From Sycon ciliatum (lineage: Eukaryota; Porifera; Calcarea; Leucosolenida; Sycettidae), in the NCBI RefSeq assembly GCF_964019385.1, contig NC_088655.1, forward strand, positions 15,961,448-16,025,447: 64,000 nucleotides of DNA. The letters run 5' to 3'. Of the stretch, positions 34,564 through 47,531 are shown one piece after another. Every line of letters begins with the position of its first letter. The stretch's first letter is position 1. Made by a program: the position numbers and the translations under genes. The notes under the pieces are model-generated. The model was not told where the DNA came from. It worked only from the letters and a program-made list of their open reading frames with translations, and ran no database searches.

Positions 34564-34802
34564 TACAGTACTGCCGGGCACCGAAGAACGGGGTCAGGGT
34601 TCTAGCCTAGCCCGTTCTTATTTTTGGCGAACACAGCAGTTTCGTTCATATTCGATGGTACAGTCTTACAAGTACATTTATGCAGAGTTATACGTCTGAG
34701 TGTACATCATATTCATATTGTACATTACGTTTCTACTTAGACCGTTCTTAAAAAATAGCGAAATCATAGCCTGGCCGTTCATCGGCGCCCGGCAGTACTG
34801 TA
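34564..34802. mobile_element. TA-flanked MITE (TACAGTACTGCCGGGC ends), copy A
   Basis: The left end is TACAGTACTGCCGGGCACCG and the right end inverts to TACAGTACTGCCGGGCGCCG. GAACGG and CCGTTCTTA blocks follow inside. TA on both sides suggests Tc1/mariner-type insertion. Confidence 0.8.
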
Positions 34803-36033
34803 GTAGTAGTAGTACATGACTACACCCGCACTGCTGTGCTAGCGCTACGCGAGTCGTGTGGTAGATCTAAATGTACAAGAGACTAGTCAATACACGGACG
34901 TGTCATGTACTGCACCCGGTATGTAGTTAGAGAAGGTGTGCTCCTCCGGGCCAGTGATTGTGCTTTGAGAAAGAAATATTTTAGTTTTCCGCTTGGAATA
35001 GTCCAGCCTCATTTATGCTACAACGATGAGTCCAGCCTCATTTATGCTACAACGATGAGTCCACAACCGTGACAAGCGACAAAACCGCGAACAGCTCCCG
35101 AACCTAAAACGTTCAGATCCCGAAGTGTTGTGATCCTTGAATCGAAGAGTCGTGTCCGTGGTTCCAAGAACCTGCATTGTATATCCAATCGAGCAGCGTC
35201 CGAGCTATGTTTGCACCAAAAATCGTGAAATTTTCCACTGTATCATGGAAATGCCACACCCTACAGTCCCGCTGTTACCATATTTTACCGGTATAAGTCG
35301 ACTTATTGAATTGAATTCAGTGCAAACAGGAATTTCGGATAATTGACCGTTTGGACAGTTGACATTCGGATAATCGGCATTCTACTGTAATCCTAGTGCA
35401 TGCAATGAAACATACTTGACTGTTGGGAGTCTTGCTGCGTCAGTGCAAATTGGCAGTTAATGCTAGAAGCTGCAGTGAACAACATCACAAATAGACAATA
35501 AAGAAAAGCAAATACAACTGAACTTTGATACTGGAAATTACAGATCTTCTGCCCGCATCCACATGTCCATATTCTACATGTGCGATTGATCCTGCAAGAT
35601 CTTCACTGCCCGTCTAATTGAGGATGGCACCCCAAATAGAGCGGACCGCTTCTAAACCAATCAAAGACCCAGGTTGTTATACTCCAGCAACCGGGCAAAG
35701 ACCTGTCACCCACCCATGACCCATCAGCCCATCTCCTTATGCTCACATTTTGGTGTAGTAGTTGAGCACCTGTCCTTCCTTCATCAAGTGGATATCCTAA
35801 GCATGTGACTTACCGCTGGTATATCTCTGCACATTCATCTTGACTGGTTGTCAAGTCCCTTTCCGGAGAGGTAGAGTGGATGGTAGGGTCAGTGCAGTCC
35901 TGGCCACGCCATGAGAAAGAAGACATTTTCCCATCAGGAGAAGGCCAACATCCTCCCTCTGGGTAGTGCCTTGATACCTGCAGTGCAGTGCAGTAACATT
36001 AAACTGCAATTGAAACTGTCTCCATGCCATTGT
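34803..36033. other. Non-coding part of copy A
   Basis: No gene is seen. There is a 31-bp tandem duplication around 34998-35060 (TCCAGCCTCATTTATGCTAC AACGATGAG, twice) and an end fragment of the 22378 MITE family at 35330-35392 (ATTACAGTAGAATGCCGATT on the minus strand). Confidence 0.5.
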
Positions 36034-36275
36034 TAAGCCCAGTTCACATTCGACGGGGCGCAACGGGACGCGACATAAGGATCGACGGGAAACGCCGGGA
36101 CGGTCACCCCGTCAAGGACTGTGCCTTATGACTCGCACCATTCGCTGTTGAACATCGCAAAGACTGGAGCATGTCGTGTCGTACGAATTGTACAAGATTT
36201 TACAGCTCACCCCAGCCGTCACAGGCCCTTACGTCCCGTACCGTCAGCGTTGCGTCGAAAGAGAACTAGGCTTTA
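36034..36275. mobile_element. 242-bp MITE (TAAGCCYAGTTC ends), copy A
   Basis: The left end TAAGCCCAGTTCACATTCGACG is inverted imperfectly at the right as CGTCGAAAGAGAACTAGGCTTTA. The interior is GC-rich (GGGACGCGACATAAGGATCG). The same family forms both ends of 38243-38978. Confidence 0.65.
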
Positions 36276-37162
36276 GAAAGATTACGTGTTGGTATGTGCT
36301 CCTAATTACACACAAATATACAAAAGGTATATAAAGAGAAAGCATGATCCACCCCATCATTGACACCAACAGCCCGGCACAAGAGCAGCAGCACCTGCAT
36401 TCTATTAACCCAAAGTTCATCTGCGAATATACTCACAGAGTCGTCTCCTTTACTGTGCCCGACCTTGGAAGAAAACAACACAGCAACGTAGTGTTGGTTT
36501 CGGTTAGGGCTTCTACGTTCACATGAACACACAGAAAAGCACAATATATTTCCAAACAGACGCCAACTAGTATAACCAAACAGCAACGACAACACCACAA
36601 AGACCTAATAGTCTCTTGAGCACAAAGTGTCTGGGATAAAAAAAAAGAGCAGAAGTTCACCATCGACACTGGTATTATAAAACTTTCTACAACTGCTGCA
36701 GAGGCAGCAGCAGGGTTCTAGTGCCCGGACCCAAAGCTCATCTGAGAATTTTCGCCATTGATACAAAGCAACGACCATGGTAGCAGCAGAGAGTAACAGC
36801 AGCAGCCGTTTGAGCAGCAGTATCAGCAGTCTCCAGCTTAAAGGGATTGACCTAGCAAATTTTACAGTAACATGAAAAGTGCAACTGCACTCTTTCCGGC
36901 ACCAAATATGCCATGCTGTCCCCCGCTGCAAAATAGAGGACAACTCTCAACTGTCGCCAACACCTTGGCCCAGAGGGAGTCTTTCCTTCGACATTCGCCC
37001 CGGCCAAAGAAGGTCAAAACCCAAGTGGTGTAATCATGTATTTGCTTCTCCTATCGAGACACTGGCAAGGCTTGTATAGGCATGATAAATTGATAATACT
37101 GTATGCATATAACAAAGGCAAACGCACAAACTCACGTCCATGCACATGTGCACGGACGGTGT

Positions 37163-37168
37163 CGTTGG

Positions 37169-37199
<31 letters not shown>

Positions 37200-37212
37200 G
37201 CGCGCGCGCGCC
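37163..37212. repeat. (CA)n(CG)n tract, copy A
   Basis: ACACAC repeats pass directly into GCGCGC, an alternating purine-pyrimidine run with Z-DNA potential. The copy B equivalent starts at about 46452. No gene is recognised between 36276 and 38242. Confidence 0.85.
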
Positions 37213-38242
37213 CACGCCCACGCATGCACAGGACAAAGGCATGTGCAAAGGAGCATGCTCATAAAAGCACAGGACAGGCACACGACTGATCTACGGATGT
37301 ATCACGACATTGAAGGGACGGAGCTTGCAGCAAGCCTTCACCCTCTGGAGATTCCTGAAATTCATAAATACATGTCAGCAGTAAATAGTTGCAGCATAAA
37401 CATTTCCACGGGGACTGTGCAGCTTCACTAACCTTAACTTCAGTCTCCCCAGAATGCAGCAATCAGACAACGGCTACGAAGAGGTGCAGGAAATTTGAAC
37501 AACTGTTTCAAAAGCAGTCCTCCAAGCCTTCTGCACCAACAGGTGATTCAGTTCGTGCTCTTATACCATCCTGGCAGGTAGAGACATTTTCTAATAACAC
37601 GAAGAGCACAATCATCAAGGTGGGCAAATCCTCAAGAGAGAGTGCACCCTAACTTACACTACAAATCATTTACTGGACACTACTGGACAGAGCGTCCAGT
37701 CCATTCAGTCCAGGGGAGAAGAGGCAAAGGCATAGGGCTCCTGAGAAGATGAAAGGGCAACGCATTATCATTACTACATTAATTTTATTATTGGGGGCAG
37801 ACGTCTTCTCTGTAAAATATGAGGACGAAGGGCACATCAGTACTCACATCCCTGCTCATATCACTGCTCATCCCTGTCCTCTACGAGGGCAATGCATTTA
37901 GGGCTGAAACAAGTATACAGATAACTCGCAAACCGATCGTTTTAAGAGCGCAATCGATAATCGTTAGTGTTCAAAGCGAATGCAAACGATTTTTTATGCA
38001 TGCATACCAGTGGCAGTATTCTAGCCCTTGCACTCCATCCAATTGTGGATACGAGTGCAATCGTGTACTTTCAAGCGCAGTAATATTGATGCGTGGCTAT
38101 GAAAGAGATCGGGAGTCAAGACGGTATCTTTTCGATTGATTCGTTGCGGAAGTTGGTGATAAGAGCTTCAAGCCAAAGGGTGACGACAAGCCTGATTCTT
38201 CGTTCTAGAAACAACAACATGAACTCCTCTAGTTCATATTGA

Positions 38243-38978
38243 TAAAGCCTAGTTCAAATTCGACGGGACGCGGCGTAAGGATCGATGGGAAGCGACAGGA
38301 CGGTCTGACGGCGTCCAATGTGAACACCAGGAACGGGAACGCAACCATACTACCGTACGGATCGGGAAGCGACGGGAAGTGTTGGATCAGTTCAACTTTT
38401 CATACCGTAGACGGGCATAGACGGAGACGCAAGCGTACAAAACGGCTGCATTTTGAGTGAGAACAGGAGGCGGCGTCGTGCACCATCCACTCCCGATTCG
38501 TACTGGGAAATTTTTAGGATTTCGAACACTGCGCTTCCCATGATAACTCGCAGAATGGCTAACACGACTTGAGTTGAATTTTAGCAAGATAAGATCTCAT
38601 GTCACTTATGGTATTTAGGGATAGTTTAGGAGAATGACAGATGAACTGTTTTATCATTTCCTAGGGCTACTATTCGAATGGCACAACTTTCAGGGCTACT
38701 TTTTTGTCTCCATGAAAAACTCGTATTGTGAATTTGATTTCGCTTCATTCAAGGAGAAATAATTGAAAAGAAGTCCCGAAAAACAAGAAATTAGGTCCGA
38801 AAGTCACCCCGTCACGGACTGTGCCTTATGACTCGCGCCGTTCGCTGGAGAACATCGCAACGACTGCAGCATGTCGTGTCGTACGAATCGTAAAAGATTT
38901 TACAGCTCACCCCAGCCGTCCCGACAGGCCCTTACGTCCTGTACCGTCAGTGTTACGTCGAACGTGAACTAGGCTTTA
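38243..38978. mobile_element. Split copy of the TAAGCCTAGTTC MITE, copy A
   Basis: The left half (38243-38370) and right half (38803-38978) match the two halves of 36034-36275, with about 430 bp of other sequence between them. The right half repeats GTCACCCCGTCACGGACTGT and GTGCCTTATGACTCGC almost exactly. This is either a longer family member or one interrupted by another insertion. Confidence 0.65.
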
Positions 38979-40432
38979 GACCAGTCAGATGTCTACAGGT
39001 GTCGACACAATTGCCTGAAATGTTTACAGAATACCAAACACTGAGCGGTAGCCTGGGTATATTTAGAGTGTTTGACTGGTGGCCACAGCTAATGTAGCAA
39101 AGGCATCATGGAATTTCTTCATAGTCTTGTGTTCGAGGTGCACGACTACAGCCGGAAAGAATCTATAATTATGAACCAACAATTATAATTGATCTCAATG
39201 TCTCAGTACTCATACTCCTTGTCAGTTTTGTGCTAGATTGTGCACGTCTGACTATTCGAAATCTGGTTTAGTTGGTGGACTCGATTGCATAACTTGTGCC
39301 CACATTTTTCTATGTTACAATGATATTCATCGCTAACGAGATTGGTTGATCGCTTGGAGTTATTGAAAGATCGTTTCAGCCCTAATTTATTTTCACCCTG
39401 GCCACAGCACTAGGCGAAATTCTCTGACACGGCCTTTACCTGCATCCACTGCTCTTTCGCATCACGACGAAGGACATGCAGGGGTTCTCTCTGAGCAGAG
39501 GAAAGTAGCCATCGCCACCACCACCATCACCATTCACCGACAATACTAGAGAGACTATTTTCCCCGTCGTGGGTACTTCCAATAAAGTAATTCCACTTAC
39601 ATAGGTACCGTCAGCGGCGCCACCATGTTCCCAACAGTGTATTCCTATCGTGGGTACTTCCACGGGCAATAAATTCGGCTCGTGCTATCACTCGCAAGCC
39701 ATCAAATAATTCCTATCTCCCTTGCGCGAATTGCCTCTGCAAACAAAATTATTTCAATGATTGGATTAATTCAGTTCTTTTCGCTCGTGCACGTCACGCC
39801 GGGTGCACTGCGCGCGGCCCATCTCCGCCCGTACATTGTTTCATCTTGTTTCATCTTGTTTCATCTTGTTTCATTCGCGGCCCATCTACGCCCGAAGGAG
39901 GGGGCTAATCTTCTCGCAGAAAAGGGGGAAAAGGGGAGAGAAAGGGGGAAAAAGAGGGGGAAAAGAAGAGCGGGAAATTGAAAAAGAGGGGGTAAAGAAT
40001 GGCGGGAAAAGGAAAAAGAGGGGGAAAAGGATGGCGGGAAGCATCCACCGTTTGAATGTGCATACATCTAAAGTGAGGCTATTTCCAGGCTGTGCACAAG
40101 CCGGTACACGTCCACCACGGCCTCTCGCAGCCTCCTCCTCTTCCTCCCCCCCCCCCCCATCACACACAATGTGCCGATTTTCCTAATGTCAACTATCCAA
40201 ATGATTAATTATCCAAAATAATTGCTTGCATTTAATTGAGGGGTAGAAGATGAGTTTCAAAGTTAGTGATTTTCGTCGCTCGGGGCACCATTGAAGCGAT
40301 TCACAAGATGTATTAAAACAGGTTTGAGTCAAAATGTGTAATAATAGTGTCATTAATTTAGAGGAGCATGAGTGCACCTAGTTCCTGTTTCACTGCTGAA
40401 GAGAACGAAAATGATGAAAACATGCTGGAATA

Positions 40433-42040
40433 AAATGGCAATAAATAAGATAAATTGTGCACTCATAACAACAGCAAAAATGAAGAAAGTCAAGTTCCAT
40501 AACGTTTTCTTGTGACTGTCATCAGTGGAACGCCGTCACATAAAAATGTAATAACTAAAACACACACTTATATACATGTAGCTAATATGGTTTCAGGTAG
40601 AAATACAGCAGCTAACAAGTACAAAAAGCGAAGTTTGCACCTTTGCAATGTGTGAATATAGTGTATGTGAGAAAGGTAGTGGCAGATGAATGTGATACTG
40701 TGTGAATGAATGTAATGGTGCGTGTGTATTACTTGAAGAGTGTGAGTGATACAACGTTTTCTTTCTGTTTGCATAGCACAGGGTCACGAGTACGAATATA
40801 CACAGCTTCCAACACCTGCAATTGCTTGAAGAAACGTGCGCAACGAATAACACTAAACCAGGAATCGTCAAACACCTTACGACATTCTGGACTGGACACC
40901 AAATGCTTGTACACTGCAGACTTCCTCTTGTCAACATCAAACTCCTCCTCATCACTACTCTCATCCTCCACCTCCATTCCAATGCCGCCGTCCATCCCAT
41001 CGCACTCGTATTCGTCGTCATCAGTCTCCATCTCCTCGCAACACCGCTTCCCTCTCCTTGATTCGTTCTGTGCCGTGCCTGTGCTTCCTCCTGCGTCTCC
41101 TTGCCTTGTGTTCTCCACTTGTCTCAGTCGTGCCTCTGCTAGTCTCTTGCTTCTCCTCGGTTCTGCTCTGTTTTCAAGTTGTTCCCCTTCCGCTCTTACC
41201 GTTGTAGCAACATGGTTTGTCGAGGAGCGACCGTCCGGCGGCCTCCCTTGCCGTGGTCCGGTTTCCGAGCCGGAAACCAGATTAGTCTGCTCGTTCTCCA
41301 TGGAAGTAGTCGGTGCTTCTGTTTCCGAATTGTGAGCCGTGCTAGGTGTAGAAATAGGCAGCGGATGTTTTCGTGGTCTCCCACGCTTCGGCCTGCTTAA
41401 CCTGGCAGCCTGGGACAACAATGATAATGGGACGTGCTGCTTGATGCGTTCGGACAAGTGTTGAAGCGTCCTGCCAACATACCGACTACCACATTGTCGG
41501 CATTCAAATTGATAAATGAGATGGCTGCAGTGTACAAGCATTTGGTGTCCAGTCCAGAATGTCGTAAGGTGTTTGACGATTCCTGGTTTAGTGTTATTCG
41601 TTGCGCACGTTTCTTCAAGCAATTGCAGGTGTTGGAAGCTGTGTATATTCGTACTCGTGACCCTGTGCTATGCAAACAGAAAGAAAACGTTGTATCACTC
41701 ACACTCTTCAAGTAATACACACGCACCATTACATTCATTCACACAGTATCACATTCATCTGCCACTACCTTTCTCACATACACTATATTCACACATTGCA
41801 AAGGTGCAAACTTCGCTTTTTGTACTTGTTAGCTGCTGTATTTCTACCTGAAACCATATTAGCTACATGTATATAAGTGTGTGTTTTAGTTATTACATTT
41901 TTATGTGACGGCGTTCCACTGATGACAGTCACAAGAAAACGTTATGGAACTTGACTTTCTTCATTTTTGCTGTTGTTATGAGTGCACAATTTATCTTATT
42001 TATTGCCATTTTACGACTATTGTCTCCTCGTCGACTGTTT
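40433..42040 (-). mobile_element. Penelope-like element with inverted arms, copy B
   Basis: It is identical in layout to copy A: arms 40431-40919 and 41525-42013, with the ACATGCTGGAATA direct repeats outside. It exists because the whole 9.29-kb unit was duplicated, not through a second insertion. Confidence 0.8.
40729..41526 (-). CDS. Penelope-like GIY-YIG endonuclease (partial), copy B
   Basis: The protein is identical to the copy A frame at 31428-32225: GIY-YIG half, AT-hook RPKRGRPRKH, acidic insert and C-terminal half ending VVSLTLFK. The inverted plus-strand duplicate of its C-terminus is at 41525-41715. Confidence 0.75.
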   Translation of the reverse strand, partial: SHLIYQFECRQCGSRYVGRTLQHLSERIKQHVPLSLLSQAARLSRPKRGRPRKHPLPISTPSTAHNSETEAPTTSMENEQTNLVSGSETGPRQGRPPDGRSSTNHVATTVRAEGEQLENRAEPRRSKRLAEARLRQVENTRQGDAGGSTGTAQNESRRGKRCCEEMETDDDEYECDGMDGGIGMEVEDESSDEEEFDVDKRKSAVYKHLVSSPECRKVFDDSWFSVIRCARFFKQLQVLEAVYIRTRDPVLCKQKENVVSLTLFK

Positions 42041-42289
42041 ACATGCTGGAATATGCATGATTTAGATAGATGTGTGACTGCTCTCTTATCCGAACATTCT
42101 TCTCATCTGAACCCTCTGGAGACAGCCCGCGTCCCGAGGGGTGGGGATAATTGGCACTCTCCTGTACATCAAATTCTATTCTTAAATTATATACATATTG
42201 TAGAGCTCTTTCTGCTGCCGGGAATGAGAAAACACATCCCAGGTAAGGATACGCCCCTCAAGGAAACACAGCTGGTGGATTCCAACAGT

Positions 42290-42485
42290 CAGGGGCGTCG
42301 CACACGGTACGGTCACTACGGTATTGACCGTACCACTTTTTGCCCCAGATACCCGTGAGTCAACAAAATACACTGATCTGGGATCTAAAATTCCAAAATT
42401 TTAGGCTCAGCCACCACTCCCCCACGAGTCAATTGTACTTCAGATGGCTGACCGTACCACACTAAAATACCTTCCGACGCCCCTG
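42290..42485. mobile_element. hAT-like MITE, copy B
   Basis: Duplicate of 32989-33184, with the same CAGGGGCGTCG ends and ACAGT flanks. Confidence 0.7.
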
Positions 42486-42708
42486 ACAGTAGTATGAAAC
42501 TCATACACAATCAATTAGAAATACTTTGGAGAATAAACCTTTGTTGGTGAAACAAAGTTGGGCGAGAGTATGATGTTCAAGTAAAACGATACTAAAGTGC
42601 CGTAACGTGAAGAAAGGAACGTAGTGCACAAGTTAATGAAGATAAATTCACATGCAGAACACAATATGCCCAGATGTGGAAATTTAAGTCAAGATTAGCA
42701 GAATATAC

Positions 42709-42837
42709 ACACATGCAAACACACACACACACACAAGCGTGTGCACACAGACGCAAACACACACACATATGCACACACACATATGCACACACACGCACGC
42801 ACGCACACACACACACACACACAGACACACACACACA

Positions 42838-42889
<52 letters not shown>
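42709..42889. repeat. (CA)n microsatellite, copy B
   Basis: The same array as 33408-33600 but 12 bp shorter in net length, one of the few differences between the two copies. Confidence 0.95.
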
Positions 42890-42892
<3 letters not shown>

Positions 42893-43852
42893 TTGGCTGC
42901 TATAATGCGATGGCAGCCTAGACAGAGTTTACACAAGCAAATTCCTACTCTTTTTCTTTCTTTGTCTTCTTCTTCTTCCTCATATTCAATTCAAGGCAGG
43001 CTCTTCTATTTTTTTTGCTTCGGTCAACCTCGTTTTGGGATCTGACCCAATTTATTGGGGCAGTACAGGTACCCTGAACCTGAGAGTGTCCTTCTGATGT
43101 CATCGCTCTCCTACATTTTCTGCACGTCTTTATTATTCTTTCTACGAGGACAGCAGAAGGACAGAAACAAAGACATCCACACCATTTTTAAGACTACATC
43201 TTCCAAAGAACACATCAAAAAGCAAATTCTACACGACAAGCATCGGTTCACGCCGTAACAAATCTCCGCGCCATGAAAAATTCGATCGAATGCCTGGTGG
43301 GAAATGCTTTTTAAAAGGCTTGCATACATTTTTCACAAAAGACATTGTTGTGGCTGCCACCGGATTCGTACAAGAATATGTCAACTTCTAATCAAGGACT
43401 GTAATGAGTTCTGCCTTACGTATTAGAGGGGAAGTCTGCTGAATTTTTTTAATTTCAGGACCCGTAGGGTTTGGGGCGCTGAGTCGAATGTTCTTTTCCG
43501 AGGAGGCTGCGGTCCATGGTTCGTCAGATACGCCCAATCGAAAATGAGCGAAAGCGAGCACGCAGTCTACCTGATCCAAGTGATAAGGTCACAGTGTGCA
43601 GCCAGGTAGCCACACCATCTATTTGTGTGCAAAATGGCCAATATTCGAAACGCGTTCGATTTGAGAACCATCTGTCGCAGCTTCTTCGGACCAAGAGCAT
43701 TCGACTCACTGTTACAAGCCCTACGTACCCTGTGATTTTCAGCTCGGCAAAATTTGAGGATACCCCGTTTTTAGGCGTTTCCGAGTTGGACTTTTTACAT
43801 CCGCTGGCTTCTGCGTGCATGCCATAGTCAACAAACATACGGAACACTACAC

Positions 43853-44091
43853 TACAGTACTGCCGGGCACCGAAGAACGGGGTCAGGGTTCTAGCCTAGC
43901 CCGTTCTTATTTTTGGCGAACACAGCAGTTTCGTTCATATTCGATGGTACAGTCTTACAAGTACATTTATGCAGAGTTATACGTCTGAGTGTACATCATA
44001 TTCATATTGTACATTACGTTTCTACTTAGACCGTTCTTAAAAAATAGCGAAATCATAGCCTGGCCGTTCATCGGCGCCCGGCAGTACTGTA
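43853..44091. mobile_element. TA-flanked MITE, copy B
   Basis: Duplicate of 34564-34802. Confidence 0.8.
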
Positions 44092-45322
44092 GTAGTAGTA
44101 GTACATGACTACACCCGCACTGCTGTGCTAGCGCTACGCGAGTCGTGTGGTAGATCTAAATGTACAAGAGACTAGTCAATACACGGACGTGTCATGTACT
44201 GCACCCGGTATGTAGTTAGAGAAGGTGTGCTCCTCCGGGCCAGTGATTGTGCTTTGAGAAAGAAATATTTTAGTTTTCCGCTTGGAATAGTCCAGCCTCA
44301 TTTATGCTACAACGATGAGTCCAGCCTCATTTATGCTACAACGATGAGTCCACAACCGTGACAAGCGACAAAACCGCGAACAGCTCCCGAACCTAAAACG
44401 TTCAGATCCCGAAGTGTTGTGATCCTTGAATCGAAGAGTCGTGTCCGTGGTTCCAAGAACCTGCATTGTATATCCAATCGAGCAGCGTCCGAGCTATGTT
44501 TGCACCAAAAATCGTGAAATTTTCCACTGTATCATGGAAATGCCACACCCTACAGTCCCGCTGTTACCATATTTTACCGGTATAAGTCGACTTATTGAAT
44601 TGAATTCAGTGCAAACAGGAATTTCGGATAATTGACCGTTTGGACAGTTGACATTCGGATAATCGGCATTCTACTGTAATCCTAGTGCATGCAATGAAAC
44701 ATACTTGACTGTTGGGAGTCTTGCTGCGTCAGTGCAAATTGGCAGTTAATGCTAGAAGCTGCAGTGAACAACATCACAAATAGACAATAAAGAAAAGCAA
44801 ATACAACTGAACTTTGATACTGGAAATTACAGATCTTCTGCCCGCATCCACATGTCCATATTCTACATGTGCGATTGATCCTGCAAGATCTTCACTGCCC
44901 GTCTAATTGAGGATGGCACCCCAAATAGAGCGGACCGCTTCTAAACCAATCAAAGACCCAGGTTGTTATACTCCAGCAACCGGGCAAAGACCTGTCACCC
45001 ACCCATGACCCATCAGCCCATCTCCTTATGCTCACATTTTGGTGTAGTAGTTGAGCACCTGTCCTTCCTTCATCAAGTGGATATCCTAAGCATGTGACTT
45101 ACCGCTGGTATATCTCTGCACATCCATCTTGACTGGTTGTCAAGTCCCTTTCCGGAGAGGTAGAGTGGATGGTAGGGTCAGTGCAGTCCTGGCCACGCCA
45201 TGAGAAAGAAGACATTTTCCCATCAGGAGAAGGCCAACATCCTCCCTCTGGGTAGTGCCTTGATACCTGCAGTGCAGTGCAGTAACATTAAACTGCAATT
45301 GAAACTGTCTCCATGCCATTGT

Positions 45323-45564
45323 TAAGCCCAGTTCACATTCGACGGGGCGCAACGGGACGCGACATAAGGATCGACGGGAAACGCCGGGACGGTCACCCCG
45401 TCAAGGACTGTGCCTTATGACTCGCACCATTCGCTGTTGAACATCGCAAAGACTGGAGCATGTCGTGTCGTACGAATTGTACAAGATTTTACAGCTCACC
45501 CCAGCCGTCACAGGCCCTTACGTCCCGTACCGTCAGCGTTGCGTCGAAAGAGAACTAGGCTTTA
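45323..45564. mobile_element. TAAGCCYAGTTC MITE, copy B
   Basis: Duplicate of 36034-36275. Confidence 0.65.
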
Positions 45565-46457
45565 GAAAGATTACGTGTTGGTATGTGCTCCTAATTACAC
45601 ACAAATATACAAAAGGTATATAAAGAGAAAGCATGATCCACCCCATCATTGACACCAACAGCCCGGCACAAGAGCAGCAGCACCTGCATTCTATTAACCC
45701 AAAGTTCATCTGCGAATATACTCACAGAGTCGTCTCCTTTACTGTGCCCGACCTTGGAAGAAAACAACACAGCAACGTAGTGTTGGTTTCGGTTAGGGCT
45801 TCTACGTTCACATGAACACACAGAAAAGCACAATATATTTCCAAACAGACGCCAACTAGTATAACCAAACAGCAACGACAACACCACAAAGACCTAATAG
45901 TCTCTTGAGCACAAAGTGTCTGGGATAAAAAAAAAGAGCAGAAGTTCACCATCGACACTGGTATTATAAAACTTTCTACAACTGCTGCAGAGGCAGCAGC
46001 AGGGTTCTAGTGCCCGGACCCAAAGCTCATCTGAGAATTTTCGCCATTGATACAAAGCAACGACCATGGTAGCAGCAGAGAGTAACAGCAGCAGCCGTTT
46101 GAGCAGCAGTATCAGCAGTCTCCAGCTTAAAGGGATTGACCTAGCAAATTTTACAGTAACATGAAAAGTGCAACTGCACTCTTTCCGGCACCAAATATGC
46201 CATGCTGTCCCCCGCTGCAAAATAGAGGACAACTCTCAACTGTCGCCAACACCTTGGCCCAGAGGGAGTCTTTCCTTCGACATTCGCCCCGGCCAAAGAA
46301 GGTCAAAACCCAAGTGGTGTAATCATGTATTTGCTTCTCCTATCGAGACACTGGCAAGGCTTGTATAGGCATGATAAATTGATAATACTGTATGCATATA
46401 ACAAAGGCAAACGCACAAACTCACGTCCATGCACATGTGCACGGACGGTGTCGTTGG

Positions 46458-46488
<31 letters not shown>

Positions 46489-47531
46489 GCGCGCGCGCGC
46501 CCACGCCCACGCATGCACAGGACAAAGGCATGTGCAAAGGAGCATGCTCATAAAAGCACAGGACAGGCACACGACTGATCTACGGATGTATCACGACATT
46601 GAAGGGACGGAGCTTGCAGCAAGCCTTCACCCTCTGGAGATTCCTGAAATTCATAAATACATGTCAGCAGTAAATAGTTGCAGCATAAACATTTCCACGG
46701 GGACTGTGCAGCTTCACTAACCTTAACTTCAGTCTCCCCAGAATGCAGCAATCAGACAACGGCTACGAAGAGGTGCAGGAAATTTGAACAACTGTTTCAA
46801 AAGCAGTCCTCCAAGCCTTCTGCACCAACAGGTGATTCAGTTCGTGCTCTTATACCATCCTGGCAGGTAGAGACATTTTCTAATAACACGAAGAGCACAA
46901 TCATCAAGGTGGGCAAATCCTCAAGAGAGAGTGCACCCTAACTTACACTACAAATCATTTACTGGACACTACTGGACAGAGCGTCCAGTCCATTCAGTCC
47001 AGGGGAGAAGAGGCAAAGGCATAGGGCTCCTGAGAAGATGAAAGGGCAACGCATTATCATTACTACATTAATTTTATTATTGGGGGCAGACGTCTTCTCT
47101 GTAAAATATGAGGACGAAGGGCACATCAGTACTCACATCCCTGCTCATATCACTGCTCATCCCTGTCCTCTACGAGGGCAATGCATTTAGGGCTGAAACA
47201 AGTATACAGATAACTCGCAAACCGATCGTTTTAAGAGCGCAATCGATAATCGTTAGTGTTCAAAGCGAATGCAAACGATTTTTTATGCATGCATACCAGT
47301 GGCAGTATTCTAGCCCTTGCACTCCATCCAATTGTGGATACGAGTGCAATCGTGTACTTTCAAGCGCAGTAATATTGATGCGTGGCTATGAAAGAGATCG
47401 GGAGTCAAGACGGTATCTTTTCGATTGATTCGTTGCGGAAGTTGGTGATAAGAGCTTCAAGCCAAAGGGTGACGACAAGCCTGATTCTTCGTTCTAGAAA
47501 CAACAACATGAACTCCTCTAGTTCATATTGA

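Larger units (their letters stand above)
30597..39894. repeat. Tandem segmental duplication, copy A (9298 bp)
   Basis: Copy A starts AAGGAGGGGGCTAATC and ends CCCATCTACGCCCG. It is followed immediately by copy B starting with the same AAGGAGGGGG. Differences I can see from copy B are a C-run (10 versus 13), the CA array (12 bp longer here), one base (T at 35835, C at 45124) and the LTR-element insertion in B. It holds no host gene I can recognise. It carries a Penelope-like element, four MITEs or MITE pieces, a CA repeat and the empty insertion site (about 39210). Confidence 0.95.

Noticed and set aside
30597-39894. The 9.29-kb unit as a giant transposon inserted twice
   Set aside because: No terminal repeats or target duplication at its edges; the copies are directly head-to-tail, as expected of a tandem duplication or assembly artefact.
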